Below, piece by piece: positions 8,613 through 17,363 of a DNA stretch of 64,000 nt; position 1 is the stretch's first letter, and every line of letters starts with the position of its first letter. This DNA is from Candidatus Gemmiger excrementigallinarum (lineage in GTDB: Bacteria; Bacillota; Clostridia; Oscillospirales; Ruminococcaceae). The notes below the pieces were generated by a model. The model worked only from the letters and a program-made list of their open reading frames with translations. It searched no databases and had not been told where the DNA came from. The DNA lies in contig DXBP01000064.1 in assembly GCA_019116445.1 (NCBI GenBank), positions 17,945-81,944 on the forward strand, in the 5' to 3' direction. A program made the position numbers and the translations under genes.

Positions 8613-9839
8613 TCAGGTGCGGTAGTCGCCGTTGATCTTCACATAGTCATAGGTCAGATCACAGCCCCAGGCCTTGGCCGTGGCATCGCCGCTGCCCAGG
8701 TCCACCAGAATCTCGATCTCGTCCTCCTGCAGGACCTTGGCGGCTTCCTCCTCGCTGTAGGGGTGGTGGGCGGCGTTCTCGCACACAAAGACCTCCCCCG
8801 CCCGGCTCTTCAGGCGCACGGCGGTTTTGGAAATATCAAAGTCCCCCGGCGTGTAGCCGATGGCGCAGAGCACCCGGCCCCAGTTGGCGTCGGCGCCGAA
8901 CATGGCGGCCTTGAACAGGGTGGAGTGGATAACGCTCTTGGAAACGGCACGGGCGGTTTCCAGGTCCGGCGCACCGGTGACGGTGCATTCCAGCAGCTTG
9001 GTGGCGCCTTCGCCGTCCGCCGCCAGTTCCCGGCACAGATGCTCCGCCACGGCGGTGAGCGCCGCCACAAAGGTATCGTAGTCGGCGGTATCGGGCAGCA
9101 CTTCGGCCCCGGCCAGGCCGGAAGCCAGCAGCAGCACCGTATCGTTGGTGGAGGTATCGCCGTCCACCGAGATTTGGTTGAAGGTGGCCGGCACCACGGT
9201 GGACAGTGCCTTCTGCAGCAGGGCGGGTTCCACCTTGGCGTCGGTGGTCATGAACAGCAGCATGGTGGCCATGTTGGGGTGGATCATGCCGGAACCCTTG
9301 GCCATGGCGCCGATGTGGCAGGTCTTACCGCCGATGGTGAAGGCCACAGCGTACTCTTTGGAATGGGTGTCGGTGGTCATGATGGCGGTGGCCGCGTCGT
9401 GGCTGCCCTCCGGGGTGGCGGCCAGCTTGGCGGCGGCTTCGGGGATGCCCTTTTCAAAGGGAGCCAGTTCCATAGCCTGACCGATGACACCGGTGGAGGA
9501 AGGCAGCACGTCTTTGGCGTCGATGCCCAGGGCCTTGGCCACCAGGTCACAGGTATCCTTGGCCAGCTGGATGCCATTGGGGGCGCAGGTGTTGGCGTTG
9601 CCGCTGTTCACAAGAATGGCCTGGGCGTAGCCGTCCTGCAGGTGTTCCCGGTCCACCGTGATGGGGGCACCGTAGACTTTATTGGTGGTGTAGCAGCCAG
9701 CGCCCGCACAGCGCACGTCCGCTTTGATCAGCGCAAGGTCCAGCTTGGAATGGTTGCGCCGGATGCCGCAGTGCACACCCGCGGCCGAAAAACCTTTGGC
9801 GGCACAGACGCCGCCCGCAACAGGCTGAAAAGTTTCCAT
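8613..9839 (-). CDS. argJ: Glutamate N-acetyltransferase (ArgJ)
   Basis: A 408-residue ArgJ that moves the acetyl group from N-acetylornithine to glutamate, closing the acetyl cycle. Self-cleavage is expected before the Thr in SGMIHPNMATML (near residue 190), giving alpha and beta chains. Ends QAWGCDLTYDYVKINGDYRT-like, the conserved C-terminus. No argA is seen in the operon, so ArgJ may be bifunctional and also make N-acetylglutamate from acetyl-CoA (inference). It lies between argC and argB. Confidence 0.94.
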   Translation of the reverse strand: METFQPVAGGVCAAKGFSAAGVHCGIRRNHSKLDLALIKADVRCAGAGCYTTNKVYGAPITVDREHLQDGYAQAILVNSGNANTCAPNGIQLAKDTCDLVAKALGIDAKDVLPSSTGVIGQAMELAPFEKGIPEAAAKLAATPEGSHDAATAIMTTDTHSKEYAVAFTIGGKTCHIGAMAKGSGMIHPNMATMLLFMTTDAKVEPALLQKALSTVVPATFNQISVDGDTSTNDTVLLLASGLAGAEVLPDTADYDTFVAALTAVAEHLCRELAADGEGATKLLECTVTGAPDLETARAVSKSVIHSTLFKAAMFGADANWGRVLCAIGYTPGDFDISKTAVRLKSRAGEVFVCENAAHHPYSEEEAAKVLQEDEIEILVDLGSGDATAKAWGCDLTYDYVKINGDYRT

Positions 9840-9876
9840 CTTCGTTTCCCTCTCTCACTTTCCACGATCTATTCGT

Positions 9877-10818
9877 TTACAGGGCCAGACCCGCACATTC
9901 GTCCAGTCCCAGCATCAGGTTCATGCACTGCACCGCCGCGCCCGAGGAACCTTTGCCCAGATTGTCAAACAGGCTGATGAGCTGCATCTGGGTGCCTTCG
10001 GGGTTGGTCAGGCAGAAAATTTCCAGCCGGTCGGACCCGGCCAGTTTGTTGGCGGCCAAAAATCCGCCGTCGGTCCCCTCGCACAAGGGGTGTACCGAGA
10101 TCATGTTGGCCCCGGCGTAGTAGGCGGCCAGGGTATTGGCCACCTGCTGTGCCGTCAGGCCCAGGGCTTCCAGGTCCAGGGGGATCATGGTTTCCATACC
10201 GGCGTAATAATCGGCCACAATGGGCACGAAGTTGGGCGCACATTCCAACCCCGTGATGGCTTTCATTTCCGGCAGGTGCTTGTGGTGCAAGGCCAGCCCG
10301 TAGGGGCGCGGGGCGTTCAGGGCCACGTTCTCCCGGGGAGTCTCATACTCGGCGATCATCTTTTTGCCGCCGCCGGAATACCCGGTCAGGCTGTAGCAGT
10401 TCAGATGCAGATTTTTGGGCAACAGGCCCTTTTCCACCAGGGGGGCCACCGGGGCAATAAACCCGGTAGCATGGCAGCCCGGCACCGCCACGCGGGTGGC
10501 GGCGGGCAGCTTGGCCCGGGTATCGCCCAGTTCCGGCAGGCCGTAGAGCCAGTCGGGATTGGTACGGTGGGCGGTGGAGGTATCCAGCACCCGCACATCG
10601 GGCCGCAGCAGCGGCACCACCTCCCGGGCGGCATCGTCCGGCAGGCAGAGGAAGGAGAGGTCACTCTCGTTGATGACGGCGGCCCGGGCGTGCACGTCCT
10701 TGCGGTCGGCCTCGGAAATCGTTAAAATTTCAAATTCCGGGCGGGCGGCCAGCCGGTCGGCAATGCGCAGGCCGGTGGTTCCGGCGGAACCATCCACAAA
10801 AATCTTATACTTTGCCAC
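9877..10818 (-). CDS. argC: N-acetyl-gamma-glutamyl-phosphate reductase, type 2
   Basis: A 313-residue enzyme reducing N-acetylglutamyl phosphate to the semialdehyde with NADPH. It starts with a Rossmann loop, DGSAGTTGLRIADRL, and has the catalytic Cys in VAVPGCHATG near residue 114. The length and GSAGTTGL start match the shorter type 2 ArgC. The start is GTG at 10818 (GTGGCAAAGTAT); the ribosome-binding site is weak (CAGGTG), so coupling to argH, 19 bases upstream, may matter. Confidence 0.93.
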   Translation of the reverse strand: MAKYKIFVDGSAGTTGLRIADRLAARPEFEILTISEADRKDVHARAAVINESDLSFLCLPDDAAREVVPLLRPDVRVLDTSTAHRTNPDWLYGLPELGDTRAKLPAATRVAVPGCHATGFIAPVAPLVEKGLLPKNLHLNCYSLTGYSGGGKKMIAEYETPRENVALNAPRPYGLALHHKHLPEMKAITGLECAPNFVPIVADYYAGMETMIPLDLEALGLTAQQVANTLAAYYAGANMISVHPLCEGTDGGFLAANKLAGSDRLEIFCLTNPEGTQMQLISLFDNLGKGSSGAAVQCMNLMLGLDECAGLAL

Positions 10819-10837
10819 AAAAACACCTGTTTCTTTG

Positions 10838-12217
<1,380 letters not shown>

Positions 12218-12252
12218 AAGTATTCTCCTTCGGGGTGGTGTAATAACAAAAT

Positions 12253-12283
12253 CCGCCGTGGGCATACAGCCCGCCCACGGCGG
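12253..12283 (-). terminator. Intercistronic hairpin between argG and argH
   Basis: A perfect 11-bp stem (12253-12263 with 12273-12283), followed on the transcribed strand by ATTTTGTTATT. It may be a partial terminator or an RNA-stability element that sets argG expression above the rest of the operon. Confidence 0.55.
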
Positions 12284-12308
12284 TACGGAATGGGGTCACA
12301 AATTCAGA

Positions 12309-13547
12309 TCAGTCCTGGGTGGGCCAGTTCTTGGCCAGCTTGGCGCGCTCGGCGATGGGCAGGCCGAACAGGTTGATGAAGCCGCTGGCGTCGGCCTGGT
12401 TGTAGTCCTCGTCCTCGCCGAAGGAAGCGGTCTGCTCATCGTAGAGGGTGTAGGGGCTGGTAACGCCGGCGTTGATCATGTTGCCCTTGTACAGCTTGAG
12501 GGTCACATCACCGGTAACGGTCTTCTGCAGATCGTCGGTGAAGGCGGAGATAGCCTCCCGCAGGGGGGTGAACCACTGGCCGTTGTAGACAAGGTCACCC
12601 ATCTTCTGGGCGATGATCTCCTTGAAATGAAAGGATTCCTTGTCCAGGGTGATGGTTTCCAGCACATTGTGGGCCTTGTACAGGATGGCACCGCCGGGGG
12701 TCTCGTAGACGCCGCGGCTCTTCATGCCCACCAGCCGGTTTTCCACAATGTCCAGCAGGCCGATGCCGTTTTCGCCGCCCACCTTGTTCAGGTATTCAAT
12801 GAGGGCCACACCGTCCATCTCCTGATCGTTGACGGCGGTGGGGATGCCCTTTTCGAAGTGGATCTTCACATAGGTGGGGGTGTCGGGAGCCTGTTCGGGG
12901 CTGACGCCCAGCTCCAGGAAGCCCTCTTTGTTGTACTGGGGTTCCAGAGAAGGCTGCTCCAGGTCCAGGCCCTCGTGGCTCAGGTGCCAGAGGTTCTTAT
13001 CCTTGGAGTAGTTGGTTTCCCGGTTGATCTTCAGGGGGATGTTGTGGGCCTCGGCGTAGTCGATTTCCTCGTCACGGCTCTTGATGTTCCACTCCCGCCA
13101 GGGGGCGATGATGGTCATATCGGGGGCTATGGCCTTGAGGGTCAGCTCAAAACGGACCTGGTCGTTGCCCTTGCCGGTGCAGCCGTGGCAGATGGCGTCG
13201 GCGCCCTCCTGCTTGGCGATGTCGGCCAGCGCCTTGGCGATGCAGGGACGGGCGTGGGAGGTGCCCAGCAGGTAATCCTCGTACTTGGCATCCGCCTTCA
13301 GGCAGGGCCAGATGTAGTTTTCCACATAGTCCTTTTTCAGGTCCAGCACGTACAGCTTGGAAGCGCCGGTCTTGATGGCCTTTTCTTCCAGGCCGTCCAG
13401 CTCGGTGCCCTGGCCCACGTCGCCGGAAACGGCGATGACTTCGCAGTTGTTGTAGTTTTCCTTCAGCCAGGGGATGATGATGGAGGTATCCAGGCCGCCG
13501 GAGTAAGCCAGTACCACTTTCTTGATGTCCGCTTTGTTCTTTTTCAT
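12309..13547 (-). CDS. argG: Argininosuccinate synthase
   Basis: A 412-residue ATP-dependent ligase joining citrulline and aspartate. The N-terminal PP-loop is [16 protein letters not shown]; other landmarks are ISGDVGQG-like [22 protein letters not shown] and [17 protein letters not shown]. It is the first gene of the seven-gene arginine operon, with its promoter and ARG box immediately upstream. It lies 91 bases before argH. Confidence 0.96.
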   Translation of the reverse strand: MKKNKADIKKVVLAYSGGLDTSIIIPWLKENYNNCEVIAVSGDVGQGTELDGLEEKAIKTGASKLYVLDLKKDYVENYIWPCLKADAKYEDYLLGTSHARPCIAKALADIAKQEGADAICHGCTGKGNDQVRFELTLKAIAPDMTIIAPWREWNIKSRDEEIDYAEAHNIPLKINRETNYSKDKNLWHLSHEGLDLEQPSLEPQYNKEGFLELGVSPEQAPDTPTYVKIHFEKGIPTAVNDQEMDGVALIEYLNKVGGENGIGLLDIVENRLVGMKSRGVYETPGGAILYKAHNVLETITLDKESFHFKEIIAQKMGDLVYNGQWFTPLREAISAFTDDLQKTVTGDVTLKLYKGNMINAGVTSPYTLYDEQTASFGEDEDYNQADASGFINLFGLPIAERAKLAKNWPTQD

Positions 13548-13600
13548 GATGTTCCCTCTCCTGTTATGCCAGCGCCGGGGACTTGGTTGCTTGCCGTCGC

Positions 13601-13614
13601 TGAATATTTATTCA
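13601..13614. promoter_or_regulatory. ARG box (ArgR/AhrC operator) of the arginine operon
   Basis: TGAATATTTATTCA matches the ARG box core TGAATwwwwATTCA exactly. It starts about 14 bases downstream of the argG -10, so a bound arginine repressor would sit on the transcription start region. The repressor gene itself is not in the window. Confidence 0.82.
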
Positions 13615-13627
13615 TTCGATACTGCAT

Positions 13628-13655
13628 ATTATACAACTTTTCATACAAAAAGCAA
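13628..13655 (-). promoter_or_regulatory. Promoter of the argGHCJBDF operon
   Basis: Minus-strand TTGCTT (13650-13655), 16-base spacer and a perfect TATAAT (13628-13633), giving a leader of about 70 bases before argG. Confidence 0.75.
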
Positions 13656-13771
13656 GTGGAAAACCGCACAAAGGATTTTCCACGGAGCACTTGTTTTTAG
13701 GCAGAGTGCACAGCATTTTTCTTCCTCTATGCGGTCCAATGTATGAATATACAGTTTTTCTTGCAAAATCC

Positions 13772-13787
13772 CCACGGGTCAGCGTGG
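13772..13787 (-). terminator. Weak terminator of the MYG1/GIY-YIG operon
   Basis: CCACG ... CGTGG stem with a six-base loop, followed on the minus strand by GATTTT; on the plus strand it is followed by T6. It separates the acetyltransferase fusion gene from argG. Confidence 0.45.
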
Positions 13788-13805
13788 TTTTTTCTCTTTG
13801 TGGGT

Positions 13806-14705
13806 TTATGCACCATTCACCTGCTGCAAAACCTCGTCCACTTCCGCCCGGTCCAGCTGCAGCCGCACCGGGGCAGGCGGGTCGGCGGGGGGATTGAGCG
13901 CATACGCCCAGTAGCCCAGGTCCAGCCAGCGGCCGAACTTGTAGCCGCTGTTTTTTTCTACGCCATAGCGGGTGAAACCCAACTGTTTATGGAAGGCATC
14001 ACTCTGGGGGTTGGGCCGGGTGACGAGGGCAAAGGCGTTGTGGTAGCCCTGGCGGCGCAGCAGGTCCAGCAGCGCCGTGTACAGCTTGCGGCCGGTCCCC
14101 TGGCCCAGTACCTGGGGGGCACAGTAGACGGTGGTTTCCACATCCCAGGCGAAGGCCCGCCGGGTATGCCAGGGGTGGGCGCAGGCGTAGCCCGCCAGCC
14201 GCCCGTCCGCCGTATAGGCTACCAAAAAGGGCGCTTTTTCCAGCACGTCGGCAATATTCTGCCGGTACTCTTCCACCGTGGAAAGCTCATATTGAAACGT
14301 CTGGGTGCCGTGGGTGACGTACCAATTATAAAGGGCAACCACATCGGCGGCATCCTCGGGGGTGGCCATCCGCACCGTCAGACGGCTGCGGACGGCCCAG
14401 TCCGCGGCCAGGGCTTCTTTGTCGGCCTTGGGCAGTTTTTTCAGGGCCGCTTCCCGTTTCAGGGCCGCGGATTTATCGGCGCAGCGCTCGGCGTAGGCCA
14501 GCTGCACCGCGGCTTTACCGTGGCTTTTGGTGTATTTGGCGCCGCCCGCCCCCGTGCGGTGGGCACGGAGCCGACGGGCCAGGTCGTTGGTCCAGCCCGC
14601 GTACAGGCTGCCGTCGGCACAGCGCAGCAGATAGACCCAGGCCGGGGTATCGGGCAGCCGGTCCGCCGCCAGGCTGGGTGCAGGACCGAATCCGGCGGTG
14701 CTCAT
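13806..14705 (-). CDS. GIY-YIG nuclease-like domain fused to a GNAT acetyltransferase
   Basis: A 299-residue two-domain protein. Residues about 20-100 form a YhbQ/SLX1-type GIY-YIG domain (WVYLLRCADGSLYAGWTNDL, then ERCADKSAALKREAALKKL). Residues about 108-270 are a GNAT N-acetyltransferase of the phosphinothricin/methionine sulfoximine acetyltransferase type (VRMATPEDAADVVALYNWYV; acetyl-CoA loop QVLGQGTGRKLYTALL; FHKQLGFTRYG). Each family is normally free-standing. No frameshift or stop separates the domains, so it is a real fusion. Its ATG overlaps the upstream stop by four bases. Substrate and nuclease activity are unknown. Confidence 0.85.
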   Translation of the reverse strand: MSTAGFGPAPSLAADRLPDTPAWVYLLRCADGSLYAGWTNDLARRLRAHRTGAGGAKYTKSHGKAAVQLAYAERCADKSAALKREAALKKLPKADKEALAADWAVRSRLTVRMATPEDAADVVALYNWYVTHGTQTFQYELSTVEEYRQNIADVLEKAPFLVAYTADGRLAGYACAHPWHTRRAFAWDVETTVYCAPQVLGQGTGRKLYTALLDLLRRQGYHNAFALVTRPNPQSDAFHKQLGFTRYGVEKNSGYKFGRWLDLGYWAYALNPPADPPAPVRLQLDRAEVDEVLQQVNGA

Positions 14706-15535
14706 TCGCTCACCGGGCGGCCCGCAGCCCGCAGGGTACGGCGGCAGGCTTCGATGGCGGTGGCCTTGTCGTCAGCGGTGATCAGGAACCGGCTGGGGTG
14801 GCAGAACCGCAGCCCCAGGCCGCTGATCTGGCGCAGCTGCTCCTCCGGCTTGCCCGCCCAGGCCGGCGGGAAAGGCAGTTTGCTGCGCTTGGTGCGGTGG
14901 TCGTTGACGCACTGGGCGCTGTAGCCGCCCCGCTGGCTGGGGTACACCACAAAGATGGCGTCGGTCTTGTACAGGCCGTTTTTCCAGGGCATATAGGCGG
15001 GCAGCACCACAATGCCGTCCCGCATGTTGGCGTAAGCCCGGCGCACCGTTTCGTCGGCGCGGTTCACGGCGTTGGCGGCGGCAATCTCATTTTCCAGAAT
15101 GGTCTTGGCCACCGGCACCGCCCGCCAGAAGCACTCGTCGGGGTCGTCCTTGGAATCCCACAGGGGGTTGAAGCTGCCGATGGCGTCCGCCAGGGAATTC
15201 TGCTCCCCGGTGTTGTCGTTCAGGTCCAGGGGCTGGATGAAGTTTTCGTCCAGCAGGCGGGCCTGGTGTTCCCCCACCAGCTGGGCGCCCAGCACCCGCC
15301 ACAAAAGGCCCAGGGCCGCGTAAGGAACGCCGTTGGGGCGGGTCTCCCGGGGTTCGGAATGGTGGTCGAACATACCGCCGCCCACATCATAGACAATGCC
15401 CTCGAAGTCATCGGGCACCGTAAAACCACGGATGATCTTGATATCGGGGCGCACGATCTGCAAAAGCGCCGTGGAAAACACATCGTCGGCATGGAACTTG
15501 CCGCCGTGGGTAAAACCGTTTGCGGGTATTTTCAT
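14702..15535 (-). CDS. MYG1/UPF0160-family metal-dependent hydrolase
   Basis: A 277-residue member of the MYG1 family, DHH-like metal-dependent phosphohydrolases; eukaryotic MYG1 is a 3'-5' exoribonuclease. Visible motifs are THGGKFHADDVFSTALL and YDVGGGMFDHHSE, the metal-binding His/Asp clusters. I chose the ATG at 15535 (MKIPANG) because AGGAG lies ten bases upstream; the frame runs open further but without a ribosome-binding site. It is translationally coupled to the GIY-YIG/acetyltransferase gene. Confidence 0.85.
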   Translation of the reverse strand: MKIPANGFTHGGKFHADDVFSTALLQIVRPDIKIIRGFTVPDDFEGIVYDVGGGMFDHHSEPRETRPNGVPYAALGLLWRVLGAQLVGEHQARLLDENFIQPLDLNDNTGEQNSLADAIGSFNPLWDSKDDPDECFWRAVPVAKTILENEIAAANAVNRADETVRRAYANMRDGIVVLPAYMPWKNGLYKTDAIFVVYPSQRGGYSAQCVNDHRTKRSKLPFPPAWAGKPEEQLRQISGLGLRFCHPSRFLITADDKATAIEACRRTLRAAGRPVSE

Positions 15536-15575
15536 AACTGTCATTCTCCTGATGATGGTAGATTGTGTATTTGCC

Positions 15576-15584
15576 ATTATACCA
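15576..15584 (-). promoter_or_regulatory. Extended -10 promoter of the MYG1-family operon
   Basis: Minus-strand TGGTATAAT, a consensus -10 with a TGn extension and no good -35, about 40 bases before the start codon. Confidence 0.6.
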
Positions 15585-15679
15585 CATCCGGTCCGGCACT
15601 GCACACCACAGACGCAAAAAAACGGCAGACCGCACCAACTCTCCCCGTGCAGTCCACCGTCCGGCGGCAAAATCGTGAT

Positions 15680-15883
15680 TCAATGCCCCATCTGCGGGCC
15701 TATGTATCCGCCCGCCTGCCAGTAACTGTGCAGCATCTGGCGGCAGGCTTCGTTGGCGCGGCGCAGGTATTCCTTTTTGCGCTGCTGTTCCTCGTGCTGG
15801 CGCTGCTGCAAAACGCGCCATTGGGCGCAGGTCTTATGGCAGCCTTGGCAGTAGTGGGGGCAGTTGGTTTGACAGGGCAGCAT
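15680..15883 (-). CDS. Cys-rich small protein of unknown function
   Basis: A 67-residue protein. The first 20 residues hold six cysteines in a CxxxCxxxCxxCxxxC-like array (MLPCQTNCPHYCQGCHKTCA), followed by a highly charged helix rich in Q, R, E and K (about 21-50) and a Gly-rich tail. The Cys cluster suggests a zinc knuckle or metal-binding site, and the helix could be a coiled coil. The ATG at 15883 has a clear GGGAGGA site seven bases upstream and its own promoter, so I take it as real although short. It has no signal peptide. Confidence 0.7.
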   Translation of the reverse strand: MLPCQTNCPHYCQGCHKTCAQWRVLQQRQHEEQQRKKEYLRRANEACRQMLHSYWQAGGYIGPQMGH

Positions 15884-15916
15884 GGGCGGTTCCTCCCTTA
15901 TCCGGTCTTTACCCCC

Positions 15917-15945
15917 AGTATAGCGCAGCCAAACCGCGAAATCTA
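15917..15945 (-). promoter_or_regulatory. Promoter of the Cys-rich small protein gene
   Basis: Minus-strand TAGATT (15940-15945), 17-base spacer, TATACT (15917-15922), about 34 bases before the start codon. Confidence 0.6.
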
Positions 15946-15978
15946 TCGTATTCCGGTCATTTTTGCGTAAAGAATCCG

Positions 15979-16689
15979 TCAACAGGCCCCCACGAAGGCC
16001 GCGAAGATCTTGCGGCTGTCCTCGTTGACTTTATAGGAGAATTCCGGGTGCCACTGCACGGCCCACACAAACCGCTTGCCCGGCTCGTACACGGCTTCGA
16101 TGATGCCGTCGGGCGCGGCGGCCATGGCCGCAAGGCCCGGCGCCAGGGTGTGGATGGCCTGGTGGTGGTAGCTGTTCACCGGCAGGGTATCCTTGCCCAG
16201 CAGGTCGGCCAGCGGGGTGCCGGGCAGCAGCCGTACCGTATGGATGGGGGCTTCGTAGGCGCCGGTCTGGTGGTGGTTGACTTCCGAGGGATATTCCACC
16301 GGCAGGTCCTGCCACAGGGTGCCCCCCAGGGCGGCGTTCAAAAACTGGATGCCCCGGCAGATGCCCAACACCGGTTTATCCTGGGCCCGGGCCAGCGCCA
16401 GCAGTTTTTGCTCCATGGCGTCCCGCGGGGGGCAGGTTTCCCCGCACAGAGAGGTCTGCGCCGCACCATACACCGACGGGGCCACGTCCTGCCCGCCGGT
16501 GAGCAGGAATCCGTCACAGGTATCGGCCAATCGTGCCAGGGCCTGCGCATCATCGGTAAGGGGCAGCATCACCGGCACACCCCCGGCCTGCTGAATCCCC
16601 TCCATGTATCCGGGCAGCATCCAGTAGCTGGCTTTCTGGTAGTCCATCAGCGGCACAAGCCCGATCAGCGGGCGCTTTGTGTTTTCCAT
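15979..16689 (-). CDS. Class I glutamine amidotransferase-like hydrolase (PuuD type)
   Basis: A 236-residue peptidase C26 family protein, the gamma-glutamyl-gamma-aminobutyrate hydrolase (PuuD) group. The catalytic Cys lies in VLGICRGIQFLNAALGG and the His in VQWHPEFSY, with LTGGQDVAPSVYG earlier. These enzymes hydrolyse gamma-glutamyl amides. The ATG at 16689 has GGGGAGG directly upstream; the ribosome-binding site touches the U-tract of a terminator-like hairpin. No polyamine genes are nearby, so the natural substrate is open. Confidence 0.85.
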   Translation of the reverse strand: MENTKRPLIGLVPLMDYQKASYWMLPGYMEGIQQAGGVPVMLPLTDDAQALARLADTCDGFLLTGGQDVAPSVYGAAQTSLCGETCPPRDAMEQKLLALARAQDKPVLGICRGIQFLNAALGGTLWQDLPVEYPSEVNHHQTGAYEAPIHTVRLLPGTPLADLLGKDTLPVNSYHHQAIHTLAPGLAAMAAAPDGIIEAVYEPGKRFVWAVQWHPEFSYKVNEDSRKIFAAFVGAC

Positions 16690-16707
16690 TCGTTCTTTCC
16701 TCCCCTG

Positions 16708-16746
16708 AAAAAAAGGCGAAGATGTCCGGGTGGGCATCTTCGCCTT
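16708..16746 (-). terminator. Terminator hairpin in the leader of the amidotransferase gene
   Basis: A perfect 12-bp stem (16713-16724 with 16735-16746) followed on the minus strand by T7. It ends transcripts from the glycan locus, but it also lies immediately downstream of the promoter at 16758-16786, whose start point is near 16751. Confidence 0.85.
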
Positions 16747-16757
16747 GTGTCTTTGTC

Positions 16758-16786
16758 ATTGTAGCGCGCCGGGGCGCGTTCGTCAA
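16758..16786 (-). promoter_or_regulatory. Strong promoter directly upstream of the terminator hairpin
   Basis: Minus-strand TTGACG (16781-16786), 17-base spacer, TACAAT (16758-16763). Initiation near 16751 would place the hairpin at about +5. Confidence 0.7.
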
Positions 16787-16792
16787 GAGGGT

Positions 16793-17350
16793 TCAGAATA
16801 CCTCCACTTTGAACACCGCCGCACCGCTGGCTTTCGCCGCCGCCAGGCCCGGGCCGGAATCCTCAAAGATCATGGTTTCCGCCGGGGTGACGCCGAAGTG
16901 TTCCATGGCTTTCAGGTACCCTTCGGGGTCCGGCTTGCTCTTCTCCACATCCTCGCTGGTGAGGATCAGGTCGAACCAGCACACGCAGCCGAAATGGCTC
17001 AGCACCTCGGTGGCGTTGCGGCGGCTGCCGGTGGTCACGCAGGCCAGCCGGTGCCCGGCAGCCCGCAGATTCTGCAGCAGTTCAAACAGCGCCCGGTTGG
17101 GGCGCACCGTATCGAGGAAGTCGCCATACAGTTCCTTTTTGCGGTCGTGGACCCGCTCCACATCGGCGGCATCGGGGTCACCGCCCATCAGGGGACGGAG
17201 GAATTCCTTATAATAGCCGCCGTTGCAGTGGTCGGCGTAGTATTCGTCGCTGACGGTAAAGCCCAGCTCTTCCAGAGCCGCCCGGTAGGAAGCCGCGTTG
17301 GCGGGCACGGTGTCCAGCAGGGTGCCGTCCAGATCGACACAGATCAACAT
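16793..17350 (-). CDS. HAD-superfamily phosphatase/phosphoglucomutase-like hydrolase
   Basis: A 185-residue HAD hydrolase: motif I ICVDLDGTLLDT with both Asp residues, motif II CVTTGSR, motif III Lys in SKPDPEGYL, motif IV IFEDSGPGL. The cap is small and helical (about 20-80). The ATG at 17350 has GAAAGGAG upstream; the next gene ends 13 bases before it. As the last gene of the glycan operon beside a nucleotidyltransferase and a kinase, it may dephosphorylate a sugar phosphate intermediate (inference). Confidence 0.85.
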   Translation of the reverse strand: MLICVDLDGTLLDTVPANAASYRAALEELGFTVSDEYYADHCNGGYYKEFLRPLMGGDPDAADVERVHDRKKELYGDFLDTVRPNRALFELLQNLRAAGHRLACVTTGSRRNATEVLSHFGCVCWFDLILTSEDVEKSKPDPEGYLKAMEHFGVTPAETMIFEDSGPGLAAAKASGAAVFKVEVF

Positions 17351-17363
17351 GGGAAAACTCCTT

